The notes under the pieces were generated by a model that was not told the origin of the DNA, did no database searches, and saw nothing but the letters and a program-made list of their open reading frames with translations. A stretch of DNA of 44,228 bases. Origin: Planctomycetota bacterium (GTDB taxonomy: Bacteria; Planctomycetota; Phycisphaerae; Phycisphaerales; SM1A02). The stretch spans positions 1-44,228 of the forward strand of contig JADFNO010000009.1 in NCBI GenBank assembly GCA_022563315.1, given 5' to 3'. Each line of letters begins with the position of its first letter. The stretch's first letter is position 1. Positions 7,777 through 15,804 of the stretch are shown piece after piece. Made by a program: the position numbers and the translations under genes.

Positions 7777-8907
7777 ATGAGAATCCGAAACTCGTCCCTC
7801 TATCTGGCGGGCCTGTGCGCGATGTTGGGCGCCGCGTCCGCCTTCGGTCAGACTCTGGACCGCCAGAGCCACCGTCCAAGCGATCGGGCCACCATCGCCA
7901 AGGTTGGCGAGCCCGCCCCGAACTTCACGCTAAATGATGCCAGTGGCAAGGCGCACACGCTCGCGGACTACCAGGGCAAGCTGGTTGTCCTGCAATGGAT
8001 CAATCCTGATTGCCCGATCTGCACGCGCGTCAACCAATCAGGCATCACGACTGAGATGGCCAAGGCAATCCGGGCCATCGCGAAGGATTTCGTGCACCTG
8101 ACGATCCACTCCACACACTACATGGAGCTGGACAAGTCCGTCGCCTACCTCAAGCAGCACAAGGTCAAGGCGCCGGTGCTGGACGATCGCGATGGGAAGG
8201 TTGGACATTTGTATGGCGCCAAGACGACGCCGCACATGTATGTCATCGATAAGAAGGGCATCCTGCGCTACGCCGGTGCGATTGACGATGACCCACACGG
8301 CAAGAACCGCGAACGTGCGGTGAATTACGTGATCAATGCCGTACGCCAAATTGCAGCAGGCGATACGGTCACTCCGGACACGACCAAAGCCTACGGCTGC
8401 AACGTCAAGTACGACCCGAACGCGCCGAAGCGGGAACGCCCGGCCCGCGGTCAACGTGGTGATCGCCAAGGCCGCGGTGGGCGAGGCGGATTTGGGTTTG
8501 GTCAAATGCTTGAGCGCTTGGATACCAACGGCAACGGCAAGATCGATGCTGATGAACTGTCCGAGTTGCGTCAGGGCATGCGAGATCGCATTCTCGAAGC
8601 TGATAGCAACGGCGATGGCGCGATTGACGAAAGCGAAATCAAGGCGATGGAGGAGGCCCGGCTCCAGCGCATGCTCGAACGCTACGACAAAGACGGCGAC
8701 GGCGAATTGAGCGATGACGAGCGCGAGGCCATGCGCCAGGATTGGCGTCGCGGTCGTGGTGGTGACGGTGGCCGTGGTGGTGACGGTGGCCGTGGTGGTG
8801 AGGGTGGCCGTGGTGGTGACGGTGGCCGCGGTGGTGACGGTGGCCGTGATGGCGATAGGGGCCGTGATGGCGATGGGGGCCGTGATGGCAATGGAGGTGC
8901 GTACTAA
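7777..8907 (+). CDS. Secreted redoxin with three EF-hands and RG-repeat tail
   Basis: The product has 376 residues. It starts at the ATG with AAGGAG about 9 nt upstream; an in-frame ATG at 7738 lacks such a site. A signal peptide ending near SAFGQ is followed by an AhpC/TSA-redoxin domain (VGEPAPNFTLNDASG). The active-site-like motif is C79-P-I-C82, with the thioredoxin cis-proline in TTP (P152) and a further Cys in YGCNVKY (C208). Three EF-hand loops follow, at about 249-260, 276-287 and 304-315. The end is a DGGRGG-type repeat tail encoded by 18-bp tandem repeats. It is divergent from the ECF operon, which suggests shared control. The likely role is periplasmic disulfide or peroxide chemistry on a calcium-binding scaffold. 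The substrate is unknown. Confidence 0.8.
   Translation: MRIRNSSLYLAGLCAMLGAASAFGQTLDRQSHRPSDRATIAKVGEPAPNFTLNDASGKAHTLADYQGKLVVLQWINPDCPICTRVNQSGITTEMAKAIRAIAKDFVHLTIHSTHYMELDKSVAYLKQHKVKAPVLDDRDGKVGHLYGAKTTPHMYVIDKKGILRYAGAIDDDPHGKNRERAVNYVINAVRQIAAGDTVTPDTTKAYGCNVKYDPNAPKRERPARGQRGDRQGRGGRGGFGFGQMLERLDTNGNGKIDADELSELRQGMRDRILEADSNGDGAIDESEIKAMEEARLQRMLERYDKDGDGELSDDEREAMRQDWRRGRGGDGGRGGDGGRGGEGGRGGDGGRGGDGGRDGDRGRDGDGGRDGNGGAY
8761..8886 (+). repeat. Seven 18-bp in-frame tandem repeats
   Basis: The unit GGTGACGGTGGCCGTGGT occurs seven times with increasing divergence toward the 3' end, and an eighth partial copy follows. It encodes GDGGRG-type hexapeptides in the redoxin tail. The first two units are identical, which suggests recent slippage or unequal exchange. 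Confidence 0.9.
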
Positions 8908-8951
8908 GCGCCGATCACTGACTCCGTAACGTCATTTCGATACACAAACCG

Positions 8952-8987
8952 AGCGGGCGCTTTGATACGAGGCGCCCGCTTTTCTTT
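8952..8987 (+). terminator. Intrinsic terminator after redoxin gene
   Basis: The stem AGCGGGCGC / GCGCCCGCT has an 11-nt loop and runs directly into TTTTCTTTG. It lies about 45 bp after the redoxin stop. Both GC-rich arms pair perfectly. Confidence 0.8.
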
Positions 8988-9003
8988 GTCTGAATAAGGT
9001 TTC

Positions 9004-9050
9004 AGGTGCCGCCCGCGTGGTCACTGAAGTGACCACGCCTCCAAGGTGCG
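9004..9050. repeat. REP-like palindrome, partial copy
   Basis: A GGTGCCGCCC lead is followed by a perfect 10-bp inverted repeat, CGTGGTCACT-GA-AGTGACCACG (9016-9037). The GGTGCC lead matches the elements at 10205 and 41186, but the closing TGGCACC arm is missing. It lies between the 3' ends of the redoxin and obg genes. Confidence 0.5.
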
Positions 9051-9075
9051 TAGAACATGGATTGTGACTTGAGGA

Positions 9076-10107
9076 TCACGTACCGGATCGCCAGCCGGTC
9101 GTTTCGCGTTTGCCGAGGGATTCCCAGCACGCTTCGAGCAATGCAGAGAGTCCATCGCCGGTCGCGCCGGAGGCGGCCATTGGCGGTGCGTCAAACTGGC
9201 GGGCAAATCCGGCAACACGCTCGGCACGATCATCTTCCGGCACGAGATCAATCTTGTTGAGGACGACGATCTCGGGTTTATCGAGCATCGCCGCGGAGTA
9301 TTCGCCGAGCTCGCGCCGAATCGCTCTGTAGCTTTCCACCGGATCTGAGCCGTCCATCGGCGCGATATCCACGAGGTGAACGATCACTCTGGTTCGCTCG
9401 ATGTGGCGAAGAAAGTCGTGACCGAGCCCGGCGCCCCCGGAAGCGCCTTCGATCAGCCCCGGAATGTCGGCAACGACCAACCGCCGTTCACCGGGCAGTT
9501 CGGCGATGCCCAGGTTCGGTGACATGGTCGTGAAGGGATAGTCAGCGACTTTGGGCGTTGCCCGGCTGATCGCGCGCAGCATCGTGGACTTGCCCGCATT
9601 TGGTTTGCCAACCAACCCGACGTCGGCGATAAGTTTGAGCTCAAGCCGAAGCGTGCGCTCCTCTCCCGGTTCGCCGGGCGTGGACTCCCGCGGCGCTTGG
9701 TTGGTCGCGGATTTGTAGTGTTCGTTCCCGAAACCGCCCTTCCCGCCGTGGGCGATAACGACGCGTTGACCAAGCTCACTGAGATCGTGCAGCGGCTCGG
9801 CGGATTGAGAATCGGCGTCAAACACGAGCGTCCCCAGCGGCAGGCGGACCTCGCAATCATCCCCACCGGCGCCGTGTTTGGACTTGCCCATCCCGTGTCG
9901 CCCGTTGCCGGCCCGAAAGTGCGGCGAAGCGGCCACACCAATCAGTGAATCGAGCGAAGGATCGGCCACCAACACGACGTCACCGCCGTGACCGCCGCTG
10001 CCGCCGTCAGGTCCGCCCTTGGGCACGAACTTCTCTCGGCGGAAACTCATGCAGCCAGCCCCGCCTTGGCCGGCTCGAACGAAAATCTTTGCACGATCGA
10101 CAAGCAT
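9076..10107 (-). CDS. obg: GTPase Obg/CgtA
   Basis: This is the ribosome-associated GTPase involved in late 50S assembly and stress control. The start MLVDRAKIFVRAGQGG is the conserved Obg N-terminus, so the ATG at 10107 is used although the frame stays open upstream. The glycine-rich Obg fold spans residues 1-155 (GGSGGHGGDV, GGKGGFGNEHYKS). The G domain shows G1 GLVGKPNAGKST (164-175), the switch TT at 193-194, G3 DIPG (214-217) and G4 NKID (284-287). At 343 residues the protein ends soon after the G domain, so it lacks the long C-terminal extension found in some Obg proteins. It is downstream of rpmA on the same strand, a common bacterial pairing, but a palindromic element of 115 bp separates them. 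Confidence 0.95.
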   Translation of the reverse strand: MLVDRAKIFVRAGQGGAGCMSFRREKFVPKGGPDGGSGGHGGDVVLVADPSLDSLIGVAASPHFRAGNGRHGMGKSKHGAGGDDCEVRLPLGTLVFDADSQSAEPLHDLSELGQRVVIAHGGKGGFGNEHYKSATNQAPRESTPGEPGEERTLRLELKLIADVGLVGKPNAGKSTMLRAISRATPKVADYPFTTMSPNLGIAELPGERRLVVADIPGLIEGASGGAGLGHDFLRHIERTRVIVHLVDIAPMDGSDPVESYRAIRRELGEYSAAMLDKPEIVVLNKIDLVPEDDRAERVAGFARQFDAPPMAASGATGDGLSALLEACWESLGKRETTGWRSGT

Positions 10108-10204
10108 GAGGAAGCAAAGCACGAAGGGATTCAGGCAGACGGGAAATACCGGATGCGATGATAGGGTCACACTAGAGCACGTATCACCTGGAAGAATGAC
10201 TTGA

Positions 10205-10319
10205 GGGTGCCACGCACAGCGAGGCCGCCGAGTCGTGCGTGCCGCTGGACCACTTGCGTGCTTCGGGTCCGATGCGATAAGACACCGACGACTCCCTTGG
10301 GTCGCTGTCGGTGGCACCC
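10205..10319. repeat. REP-like palindromic element between rpmA and obg
   Basis: Perfect 9-bp outer arms GGGTGCCAC (10205-10213) and GTGGCACCC (10311-10319) enclose two further hairpins. CACGCAC pairs with GTGCGTG (10211-10241), and CACCGAC pairs with GTCGGTG near the right end. The whole can fold as a cloverleaf-like structure in the 249-bp gap between rpmA and obg. No transposase is encoded. Confidence 0.75.
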
Positions 10320-10356
10320 GCGGAGCCGTGCAGCGCGCAGGTCTAGTTTCGGCTTC

Positions 10357-10641
10357 TCAACTACCGGCCCGTTGAGCTGCGGTGAAGGCGGGAATCGACG
10401 GGTCGCTGGGAACGAGATCGACAAACCGCCCACGGAAGTGCACCTGACCGGCCGCAATGGCGTACAGGGTGTCGTCACCGCCCCGGCGGACCAGGTACCC
10501 CGGCTTGAAGTGCGTTCCACGCTGGCGAACGATGATTGCCCCGGCCTTGGCCACTTGACCGCCGTAGAGCTTCACGCCGAGGTACTGCGGGTTGGAGTCC
10601 CGGCCGTTGCGGGTGGATCCTTGTCCCTTCTTGTGGGCCAT
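10357..10641 (-). CDS. rpmA: 50S ribosomal protein L27
   Basis: This is a 94-residue protein of the large ribosomal subunit, located near the peptidyl-transferase centre. It starts [19 protein letters not shown], the typical L27 N-terminus. It continues with the conserved [20 protein letters not shown] and [18 protein letters not shown] segments. GGAG lies about 7 nt before the ATG. The usual partner rplU (L21) is not adjacent; the upstream gene encodes an unrelated secreted protein. obg follows on the same strand. Confidence 0.97.
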   Translation of the reverse strand: MAHKKGQGSTRNGRDSNPQYLGVKLYGGQVAKAGAIIVRQRGTHFKPGYLVRRGGDDTLYAIAAGQVHFRGRFVDLVPSDPSIPAFTAAQRAGS

Positions 10642-10738
10642 GGCGGCACTCCAAATCGAGAATCGACGGGTTCAGTGGTCACGACCAACCGGATCGCAGG
10701 CCAACTCGCGTAGAAAAGTCGGGAAGTTTAGCGGCCGG

Positions 10739-11365
10739 CTACCGCAGAATCCACTGCTGTCGAACGAGCTCCGCGGGCTTGGAGCCACGAGCCAGCGCAT
10801 CACCGCGAATGAGGTAGTCGCGCTGAAGCGTTTTGCGGAGCAGGACTTGTTCGTTGGTGATCGGATTAGTCACGCGGGCCGTTTCGCCGCTGATCCCGGC
10901 AATAAACAATGAAATCTCGTTCACGTCAGTATTCTGGGCCGGCCAGATGACGAGCCCCTCCTTGGCGTGCTCGCGGCCGTGGAAAATATCGCCGATGACC
11001 TCGTTCTGCGTCTCCAGGAAGATATTGCCGAGGAGGTCGCGGATATCGTCGGCCACACGAGTGGAAACCGCGCGTCCGGATTGCATGATCTCGCCGCCAT
11101 CGGTAAACACGGTGAAGCTGGGGGCCCAGACCTGGTCCCGCCCCGTTCGATTCGTGACCTTGTAGGTGAAGTACCAATATGTGGCCGCCTCGCCCGCGGC
11201 GTCGACATACAACCTCAGCTCGCCCGGCTCAAAGTCGAGCTCCCAGCGATAGGGCACGGTCGCCGGCTTGGGGTAGGCCCAGACCGCGGCCGTGAGGATC
11301 AGCACCGCCAGGCAGGCCGAGGCCACGCTCCGGGCCAACAAACGCGTATCAGAAGTCAGCCGCAT
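10739..11365 (-). CDS. Secreted protein of unknown function
   Basis: The product has 208 residues. A signal peptide (ASACLAVLILTAAVWA) ends before YPKPATVPYRW. The mature part begins with a beta-rich segment (WELDFEPGELRLYVD ... YWYFTYKVTNRTGRDQVWAPSFTVFTDGGEI) resembling an immunoglobulin-like periplasmic domain. The C-terminal half contains WPAQNTDVNEISLFIAGISGETARV. The ATG at 11365 is used because GGAG lies about 9 nt upstream. I do not recognise a characterised family. It lies upstream of rpmA and divergently from the GNAT gene. No catalytic motif is evident. Confidence 0.65.
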   Translation of the reverse strand: MRLTSDTRLLARSVASACLAVLILTAAVWAYPKPATVPYRWELDFEPGELRLYVDAAGEAATYWYFTYKVTNRTGRDQVWAPSFTVFTDGGEIMQSGRAVSTRVADDIRDLLGNIFLETQNEVIGDIFHGREHAKEGLVIWPAQNTDVNEISLFIAGISGETARVTNPITNEQVLLRKTLQRDYLIRGDALARGSKPAELVRQQWILR

Positions 11366-11438
11366 CAGGTCAATCTCCGCTGAAAAGGCACGGTCGCTAT
11401 TGTATGGCAAGGCCGTTGGTGGTCAATGGACCGCAGTA

Positions 11439-12419
11439 ATGACCGTTTCGCAGACCAACCCCGGACAGTTGCATCCTCCCGAGGACGAGGAGCCGGAGTC
11501 TCGGATCGTCCAGGTGGGCCCGGCCCAGCAACTGGAGGCGGTCCAACGCCTGGTGGCGGTCGGCTCGCCCAGCGATCGAGCCAACGCCCAGCGGTTCATG
11601 CACTACGCCAAGACGAACGAAATCGTGCTGGACGCTATGTGGGGACGGGTCGATCGGGAAGGCCGGATCGTGCAGACGGTCCTGGCGGTGCCCAACCCGG
11701 GTCGAACGGCGATGGTCTTCGCCAGCCATCCCGGGTCGCCGCAGGAGGTGCCGTCGCTGGGGAAGCTCATCGACCACGCTGCGGGCCACTTGGCAACCCA
11801 GGACGTTCATCTGGCCCAACTGCTCCTGGAGCCGGACGAGTCGTTGGAGCGCCAAGCCGCCCTGGCCGGCGGATTCTCCGAGCTGGCCAGCCTGACCTAC
11901 CTCCAGCGACCCGTGTCGAAGCGGACGCTACCGGCATCGCCGCAATGGTGCGACGGCGCCGCGACCGAGGCCTATGTCGAGCATCGCTACGACGATTTCC
12001 TCTCGGCGGTAATGGCCACCTATCAGGACACGCTGGATTGCCCGAAGCTCTTTGGCCTCCGTGAGCCGCAGGACATCCTCGCCGGCCATCGCGCCACGGG
12101 GAAGTTCGATCCGTCCCTGTGGACATTGCTTCGCGTGGACGCAAAACCGGTCGGCGTCGTTCTGCTCAATCCCTTCCCCGAGCAAAGAACGATCGAGCTG
12201 GTTTATCTGGGGTTGGCGCCGGTCGTTCGCGGCCGGGGCCTCGGCCGGCAACTGCTGCGACACGCCTTGCGCCTCCTCCACGGGCGGCGGGAACGGATCG
12301 TCACCCTTGCCGTTGACGAGCAGAACGCTCCGGCACTGCGAATCTATCGGGCCGAAGGGTTCCGGGACGAACTTCGACGCGTGGCCCTGATCCGATCGTT
12401 GCGCAGCGATTCACCCTGA
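11439..12419 (+). CDS. GNAT-family N-acetyltransferase
   Basis: The product has 326 residues and probably transfers an acyl group from acyl-CoA to an amine. The acceptor is unknown. The C-terminal domain has the GNAT motif A, LGLAPVVRGRGLGRQLL (the R/Q-x-x-G-x-G/A signature), followed by motif B residues VDEQNAPALRIYRAEGF. The N-terminal half may be a second, degenerate GNAT-like fold, since it contains paired segments such as RTAMVFASHPG and VHLAQLLLEPDE. The ATG at 11439 is the first plausible start, although its ribosome-binding site is weak. The gene ends 376 bp before dnaA. Confidence 0.8.
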   Translation: MTVSQTNPGQLHPPEDEEPESRIVQVGPAQQLEAVQRLVAVGSPSDRANAQRFMHYAKTNEIVLDAMWGRVDREGRIVQTVLAVPNPGRTAMVFASHPGSPQEVPSLGKLIDHAAGHLATQDVHLAQLLLEPDESLERQAALAGGFSELASLTYLQRPVSKRTLPASPQWCDGAATEAYVEHRYDDFLSAVMATYQDTLDCPKLFGLREPQDILAGHRATGKFDPSLWTLLRVDAKPVGVVLLNPFPEQRTIELVYLGLAPVVRGRGLGRQLLRHALRLLHGRRERIVTLAVDEQNAPALRIYRAEGFRDELRRVALIRSLRSDSP

Positions 12420-12795
12420 ACAAGCCGAATCATTACGCCCAACGTCGAGCGCGCGTCAAGTCCATCCAGCAGCATCGCTTCTGAGGTTATCCACCGCGAA
12501 TCGACATCCCCGTCGAACCAGTGGACAACATTTTTTTTTGCAGTGAACCTCCCGGCCACACCGTGGGTTGTGAGCCGCGCTGCGTTTTGATTCGAGATTC
12601 GCGCTTGTGAAACTGCGCGCTCGGTCGTACGCTCCGCACGTTGTTTTTTCAACGACGATCTCAACCGGCAGAAAGCTCCCGGCGTTGCGGATGAAAGCCG
12701 CTTCGACGCGAAGATAGAGGATCAAGATGCGATACCGCAGCCGTCGCCCGATCACGAATACACCCGCAAGATCAAGGATCAAGTGAGGTGAATAC
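12420..12795. other. dnaA upstream region, weak replication-origin candidate
   Basis: This region between the GNAT gene and dnaA holds one DnaA-box-like 9-mer, TTATCCACC (12487-12495). A weaker one on the other strand, TTGTCCACT (12520-12528), sits directly before a T9 run. There is also a CGTTG-T6-CAACG hairpin (12639-12654). Boxes beside an AT tract next to dnaA suit an origin or an autoregulatory site. No cluster of perfect TTATCCACA boxes is present. No gene is seen. Confidence 0.25.
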
Positions 12796-14253
12796 GTGAC
12801 CCAGAGCACTTGCACACACATGACAACCCGAACCTTGACACAACGGCTGGCCGATCGCATCGGGTCGCATAAATACGACATGTGGTTCGACCGCACCGCG
12901 AAGCTTACGGTAAGCGCAGAGCGTGTGGAGGTTGCGACCGGCAGCCAGTTCGTTGCCGACTGGATCGCCAGCCATTTCTCCGACGACCTGCGCGGCGTCG
13001 CCAGCGAAGCCCTCGGCCGACCGGCAGACGTGCACATCCACGTTGATCCGGATCTGTTCGACCAGGACTCGACCCGCCGCGAGCACCGGCCCAACGGGTC
13101 GCAGACTCCAGAAAAGACCGATCGAGTAGAACGCTCGACGCCGGAGGCCGACCGCAGCACAAAGCCCAACCGGAATTCCCCGCGACGAAGACTCGATGAT
13201 TTCGTCGTCGGTCAGTCCAATGAGCTCGCCTTTTGCGCTTCAACGCGATTGGCCGAGTCCCAATCAACGGCCGAGGTATCTCCCTTGTTCCTCCACGGCG
13301 ACTGCGGCGTCGGGAAGACGCACTTGCTGCAGGGCATCTGTCAACGATTCGCCGAACGAGGCAACCGCGGCGCCGTTCGGTATGTAACCGCCGAGCAGTT
13401 CACGAACGAATTCATTGCATCCGTGCGCAACGGCCACATTGAGGCGTTTCGCCGGCGGACCCGCAGGCTCGATCTGCTGGCCATCGACGATGTGCATTTT
13501 CTCTCGAACAAGGTGGCGACACAAAACGAGTTCCTGTACACGTTGGATGCGATCGACTTGAGCGGGGCCCGGGTGGTGATGGCTTCGGACGAACATCCGC
13601 GTCAGATGCGATTCTCCGCGGGCCTCATCAGTCGCTTTGTGGCCGGCATGGTCGTCCAGATCCACCGCCCGGATCGCGAGACGCGAATCGAGCTGGCGCA
13701 GCGGTTGGCCTCGACGCGCGGGCTGCGGCTCACCGACGCGGCCAGCGAGATACTCGCCAGCCATTGTCTCGCGTCGGTCCGGGAGCTGGAGGGTGCGATC
13801 AACAAGCTCGCGGCCCTGCGGTCCCTGTCGGACCGTCCCGTCGCCGACGGGGAGGTGGGAGCCCTGCTCGTCCAGCAACTGTTCAACGACGGCGCGTGGC
13901 GACCAAAGATGCCGATCAAGCTAAAGACCGTCGTGGAGGTGGTCTGTGACCGGCTGGGTGTGAATCGAGCGGATCTGATGGGCTCGGGCCGGCATCGCCG
14001 CGTCGTCCTCGCCAGAGGTCTGGTCGCCTACCTTGGGCGAATGCTCACCACCCTCAGCTATCCGGAGATCGCCCACGCGATGGGTCGCCGACACCACTCA
14101 ACCGTGCATACAGCCGCCAAACGCGTGACCGGTCAACTCGAAGGTCACAAGACGATTGACCTCAGCACGGTCGGCCTCGGGGCCGGCGTCTCGTTGGCGG
14201 AACTCGTCGATCAGCTTCGGCATCTGATCGTCCGCGCCGCGCCGCAGCGCTGA
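12796..14253 (+). CDS. dnaA: Chromosomal replication initiator DnaA
   Basis: The product has 485 residues and is the AAA+ initiator that binds and opens oriC. The GTG start has GAGGTG about 6 nt upstream. Domain I is short and includes YDMWFD. A polar linker covers about 85-130. The AAA+ domain has Walker A GDCGVGKTH (168-176), Walker B LLAIDD (227-232) and FLYTLDAI. Domain IV has the helix-turn-helix signature SYPEIAHAMGRRHHSTV. Aligned from memory to E. coli DnaA, the recognition segment GGRDHTTVLH reads GRRHHSTVHT here. Thus the base-contacting D433 and H439 are replaced by His and Thr, while H434 and T436 are kept. No dnaN follows; the next gene encodes a secreted HEAT-like protein. Confidence 0.95.
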   Translation: MTQSTCTHMTTRTLTQRLADRIGSHKYDMWFDRTAKLTVSAERVEVATGSQFVADWIASHFSDDLRGVASEALGRPADVHIHVDPDLFDQDSTRREHRPNGSQTPEKTDRVERSTPEADRSTKPNRNSPRRRLDDFVVGQSNELAFCASTRLAESQSTAEVSPLFLHGDCGVGKTHLLQGICQRFAERGNRGAVRYVTAEQFTNEFIASVRNGHIEAFRRRTRRLDLLAIDDVHFLSNKVATQNEFLYTLDAIDLSGARVVMASDEHPRQMRFSAGLISRFVAGMVVQIHRPDRETRIELAQRLASTRGLRLTDAASEILASHCLASVRELEGAINKLAALRSLSDRPVADGEVGALLVQQLFNDGAWRPKMPIKLKTVVEVVCDRLGVNRADLMGSGRHRRVVLARGLVAYLGRMLTTLSYPEIAHAMGRRHHSTVHTAAKRVTGQLEGHKTIDLSTVGLGAGVSLAELVDQLRHLIVRAAPQR

Positions 14254-14301
14254 TTGGGAGCATGGAAGCCTCGCGCAGCCGCAATCGGCTACACTGACGT
14301 C

Positions 14302-15804
14302 ATGCGCAGAACCGGCGCGCGGTGGTCATCGCTACTCGTGCTGTCGTTCCTCGTGGTCGCGGTGGAGGTGCTACCCGCACAATCGCCCACCGAGGACCGC
14401 GCGATCGAAGCGTCCCTACGCCACGTGCGACAAGCGGTAGTTCCGCAACGGAACGGCGCCGACTTAGTGGCGCTGTTTTCGCTACGGCAGTTACGTGATG
14501 CATCGTTGCGGCCGTTCTTTTATCAGCTTGCGCAGCGCGGCGACCCAGTCGTGCGTGTTCACGCGATCCTCGGCCTCGGGGAGATTAGTGAGACCGGTCG
14601 CGTCGATCCGTGGCTGATTACGCAGCTCCAATCGCCACAGGCCAGGTATACCGTGATCGCGAATGCGCTCGAGATGGGACTGCTCGATATCGATCACGTG
14701 AATCAGATGCTCGCGGGCGACGAGTTGGAAGCTCGGCCTCGCGTCGTGCTTTTGGCATACTTGATCTCGCAGCATGAACCCGTGGATCGGCAGGCCCTGG
14801 CCCGGCTCGCTGCCAGCGGGAACCTGTCGGTCGCCGGGCTCGCCGCCTGCCTGCGGGCGCAGATCGGCGACGACGACGACTTGACCCGCTACCGACAGCG
14901 TCTTGATGCCCTGACGCGCAGCGACCGCAACCGACATCTGGTTGATCTGCTCCAGGCGATTGGCGACTACCGACTGACGGGTGCGCTCGATCTCGCCGAG
15001 AAGGTATTGGCCGCGCCGGACGCCGACGCCGAGGTCGTTCTGACGGCATTGAACACGATGCTTGTCCTGGATCCGCCGACGGGCGTAACGCTTTTCAATC
15101 GGCATTTGGCGGTCGATACCTCATACAGCCGGAAGGTGCGCTACGCGCTGTTGTTGCTCGAGGCAGGACGCGGGGTTCCTGCGTCGGCTTATGATCGGTT
15201 GCCAGCGGACGACCAACTGCTCGGTCACATGGCCCGGGCCGGTCGCGCGATCTCGACTGGCGCCGACGCGTCGCGGCCGTTGATCGATCTGTTGTCGCTG
15301 GGCCACTATCGTGCGTCGCGGTGGGTGATCGATGCCGCGGGTGAGCTCGACACGGCGCAAGCAACACTCGTGTACGAATACCTGATCGACGCCATCGAGG
15401 GTGATCGGCGTGGCCGTGACGAGCGTGCCGAGCTGGCGATGATCGCGGCGGCTCGCCTCTTCGAGATCAACCCCCAAGCCGTCACCGACAGACTCGTCGC
15501 CGTGGATGATGACAGCCTGACGCAGCAAGCAATCCTGCTCGGTCTCTTCGACAGCCGCGCACCCGAGGCGGGCGAGGCCGCCAGGCGTGTCAAGCGCATT
15601 GGCTACGGCCGGGCGGACTCCATGGCGCTGATTCTCATCGCCAAGCACACTGATCGCTTGAGTGAGAAAGAACTCCAGGACCTCGGGGTCATTGCGTCCG
15701 GCGGCCGTGTGTCCGCGGTCCTCCAGGCGCAGGCCGGCTGGCTGTATCTCAAACACGCTGGGCGTCTCGAGCATACCCTGGCCGTGATATTCGCCGATCC
15801 ATAA
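14302..15804 (+). CDS. Secreted HEAT-like repeat protein
   Basis: The product is about 500 residues. The N-terminus MRRTGARWSSLLVLSFLVVAVEVLPAQS is a clear signal peptide ending near PAQS. The rest is a regular series of short helix pairs (for example DPVVRVHAILGLGEI, ARYTVIANALEMGLL, RASRWVIDAAGEL), suggesting HEAT/armadillo-like repeats that bind protein partners. The ATG at 14302 is chosen so that the signal peptide is N-terminal. There is no good ribosome-binding site, but TACACT lies 7 bases before the ATG, so a leaderless transcript is possible. An in-frame TTG directly after dnaA (14254) is an alternative. The aminotransferase gene follows immediately. Confidence 0.7.
   Translation: MRRTGARWSSLLVLSFLVVAVEVLPAQSPTEDRAIEASLRHVRQAVVPQRNGADLVALFSLRQLRDASLRPFFYQLAQRGDPVVRVHAILGLGEISETGRVDPWLITQLQSPQARYTVIANALEMGLLDIDHVNQMLAGDELEARPRVVLLAYLISQHEPVDRQALARLAASGNLSVAGLAACLRAQIGDDDDLTRYRQRLDALTRSDRNRHLVDLLQAIGDYRLTGALDLAEKVLAAPDADAEVVLTALNTMLVLDPPTGVTLFNRHLAVDTSYSRKVRYALLLLEAGRGVPASAYDRLPADDQLLGHMARAGRAISTGADASRPLIDLLSLGHYRASRWVIDAAGELDTAQATLVYEYLIDAIEGDRRGRDERAELAMIAAARLFEINPQAVTDRLVAVDDDSLTQQAILLGLFDSRAPEAGEAARRVKRIGYGRADSMALILIAKHTDRLSEKELQDLGVIASGGRVSAVLQAQAGWLYLKHAGRLEHTLAVIFADP

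Noticed and set aside
8761-8886. CRISPR-like array
   Set aside because: Units are contiguous 18-mers in frame within a coding region, with no spacers and no cas genes.
8682-8891. Minus-strand proline-rich repeat protein
   Set aside because: It is only the complement of the 18-bp repeats in the redoxin tail.
12590-12610. Possible tRNA T-loop (GATTCGAGATTC)
   Set aside because: No acceptor stem, anticodon arm or CCA end can be arranged around it.
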